Source: Bryobacteraceae bacterium (lineage in GTDB: Bacteria > Acidobacteriota > Terriglobia > Bryobacterales > Bryobacteraceae). Taken from it: a stretch of 6,805 nt of DNA. A program made the translations under genes and the position numbers. Within the stretch, counting starts at the first letter, position 1. Each line of letters starts with the position of its first letter. The stretch is taken from contig JASHQT010000264.1 of the NCBI GenBank assembly GCA_030039005.1, positions 1 to 6,805 on the forward strand, in the 5' to 3' direction. Under the pieces are notes generated by a model. It was not told the DNA's origin. It saw nothing but the letters and a program-made list of their open reading frames with translations, and searched no databases. Below are positions 6,027-6,805 of this stretch, piece by piece.

Positions 6027-6464
6027 CTACGGCTTGGCGTCGGGCGGTTTATTCTCATCGCCGGTGGGCTTGTTCTCGTCGGCGGCTGAACCGGCGAATA
6101 CCTTGCGGCCATCGGCCAGCGTCACTTTACGCGCGTTGGCCAGCTTGGAACCGTCCTTGGCCAGCGAGCCTTCCACCGTTACCACGTCCCCGGGCTGCAG
6201 CGAATGGCGCGTCCAACCCAGCCGCATCAGCGCGTTGGGACTGCCCAACTCGAGTTCCCAATTGGTGACCGTGCCGGCGTCGTCCTTCACGTCGATATAG
6301 AACCGGGCATGCGGATTCATCCACTCCACCTTGGTCACGGTGCCCTTCAATGTGACCGGCTTGCTGGCGTCGTATTCCGCCGTGAAGGAGTGATGCGCCA
6401 TCATTGGCGCGGCGGTGGCGAGCAAACCAAGGCCAGCCACGAAACAATAAAACTTAACTCGCAT
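6027..6464 (-). CDS. Small exported protein, DUF6152 type, first tandem copy
   Basis: A 145-residue precursor with a signal peptide at 1-23 (MRVKFYC, hydrophobic core, PMMA before H24). The mature start is again His-His-Ser-Phe. Family landmarks are HHSFTAEYD (24-32), GTVTKVEWMNPH (41-52), DVKDD (58-62), GDVVTVEGSLAKDG (92-105) and KVFAGS (121-126). The tail after 127 is hydrophilic and holds DENKP twice (129-133 and 136-140), which the paralogue does not have. The mature part has no cysteine. The ATG at 6464 has GAGAGGTG (6477-6470) 5 nt before it; the frame runs on upstream to 6545 but without a signal peptide or binding site. It is the first gene of a three-gene operon, with the next start only 16 nt past its stop. 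The family has no established function that I know of. Confidence 0.88.
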   Translation of the reverse strand: MRVKFYCFVAGLGLLATAAPMMAHHSFTAEYDASKPVTLKGTVTKVEWMNPHARFYIDVKDDAGTVTNWELELGSPNALMRLGWTRHSLQPGDVVTVEGSLAKDGSKLANARKVTLADGRKVFAGSAADENKPTGDENKPPDAKP

Positions 6465-6483
6465 CGTTACACCTCTCAAAATG

Positions 6484-6489
6484 ATTATA
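6484..6489 (-). promoter_or_regulatory. Perfect TATAAT -10 box close to the first secreted-protein gene
   Basis: TATAAT on the minus strand lies 19 nt before the ATG. A start about 7 nt downstream would place the message's 5' end at the ribosome binding site itself. No TTGACA-like box is found at 16-18 nt upstream (GCGAGC at 17), so it would need an activator, or the match is chance in an A/T-rich patch. Confidence 0.3.
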
Positions 6490-6588
6490 GTGCGATTCGT
6501 TGTCCGGCTCGCCCCCGGCCGTTGATTCCGTTGCTCATCCAGCACATTTGCACTGGCGACTTCTTCGTCCCGGTTGTTACACTCCCGG

Positions 6589-6616
6589 CTACCGATATTG
6601 CGCTACTGATATTGCA
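6589..6616. repeat. Tandem 14-bp direct repeat in the leader region
   Basis: CTACCGATATTGCG (6589-6602) is followed directly by CTACTGATATTGCA (6603-6616), with two mismatches. On the minus strand it begins a few bases after the predicted start from the TTGACA promoter. Repeat spacing of 14 bp is not a whole helical turn. It could be a paired regulator site, an RNA-binding site in the leader, or a simple replication-slip duplication. Confidence 0.6.
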
Positions 6617-6626
6617 CTCGGGCTAG

Positions 6627-6655
6627 AAGTTATCATGTACGCGAGATGTTGTCAA
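6627..6655 (-). promoter_or_regulatory. Sigma70-type promoter for the secreted-protein operon
   Basis: A perfect TTGACA (6655-6650) is followed after 17 nt by TAACTT (6632-6627), which keeps the most important -10 positions (A2 and T6). The predicted start is near 6620, giving an untranslated leader of about 155 nt before the ATG at 6464. That is long enough to hold the tandem repeat and possible leader regulation. No known riboswitch is recognisable in the leader. Confidence 0.5.
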
Positions 6656-6735
6656 TGCCCGCACCGCTTTTGTCAGCGCAAAAATGAAAAGTTCCGCTTT
6701 TTGCCCGAATCGCCTTTCGAACCCCTCGGCGAAAA

Positions 6736-6805
6736 CTATCGCGGCACCACCGCCAGAGTATCTTTCGCGTCCACCTTGTCGAATTGCATCGGAAAACTGC
6801 GGCCC
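6736..6805 (-). CDS. Possible 3' end of a further minus-strand gene (partial)
   Basis: A frame open from the right edge ends at TAG 6738-6736 and gives 22 residues ending DAKDTLAVVPR. Codon third positions are mostly G/C, and the direction fits the downstream operon. The plus strand is also open here in the frame whose third positions coincide with this one, so composition cannot decide. The gene cannot be identified from so little. Confidence 0.3.
   Translation of the reverse strand, partial: GRSFPMQFDKVDAKDTLAVVPR

Noticed and set aside
6011..6112. 34-residue extension of the second small secreted protein
   Set aside because: It would bury the signal peptide, overlaps the upstream gene's coding end in another frame, and lacks the GGAG site found before ATG 6010.
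6465..6620. Known riboswitch in the long leader
   Set aside because: I found no conserved core of a familiar class and no terminator or anti-terminator pair; only the tandem repeat stands out.
6678..6704. GCAAAAA...TTTTTGC inverted repeat as a terminator for the gene at the right edge
   Set aside because: The stem is nearly all A-T with a 13-nt loop and no following T-run on the minus strand, so it would be unstable and is probably chance in an A/T-rich patch.

Overview
The window reads as a piece of a high-GC, Gram-negative chromosome. It is most likely an acidobacterium of the Solibacter/Bryobacter type. That guess rests on the secreted protein with a PDGKPDLSGLW motif, the paired AHHSF...EYD proteins and the style of the signalling genes. 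It is inference from protein flavour, not a placement. I see no mobile element, CRISPR array, tRNA or rRNA.

Layout, left to right. (1) Positions 1-654 (+) hold the C-terminal ~40% of a DHA2/EmrB-type MFS exporter, cut by the window edge. (2) Positions 651-4611 (-) hold a four-gene signalling cluster, transcribed right to left: a PAS-domain histidine kinase (4611-3358), a stand-alone receiver of Rcp1 type (3365-2898), a kinase with an N-terminal receiver (2914-1658) and a protein with a wrecked GGDEF domain (1595-651). The first three genes overlap each other by 8 and 14-17 nt. The fourth follows after 62 nt. (3) Positions 4769-6464 (-) hold three tightly spaced genes for exported proteins: two tandem paralogues that I recognise as the DUF6152 type, then a ~260-residue secreted protein of unknown function. 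(4) Positions 6465-6735 are a non-coding upstream region. It has a TTGACA-N17-TAACTT promoter candidate facing the secreted-protein operon, a 14-bp tandem repeat in the predicted leader, and a perfect TATAAT close to the first gene. (5) The last 70 nt may be the 3' end of another minus-strand gene.

How the genes may work together. The signalling cluster looks like a small phosphorelay. The PAS kinase would sense a cytoplasmic cue and phosphorylate the lone receiver and/or the receiver of the second kinase. No gene in the cluster encodes a DNA-binding or enzymatic output. The only non-kinase, non-receiver product is the GGDEF relative, which has lost the metal-binding, signature and I-site residues and can only be a binding or scaffold protein, if it works at all. 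The secreted operon is separate, with its own promoter. Its two small proteins would begin with His-His after signal-peptide cleavage, which suggests, without proving it, metal binding in the periplasm.

The least described parts are the output-less phosphorelay ending in a dead GGDEF protein, and the three-gene secreted module.
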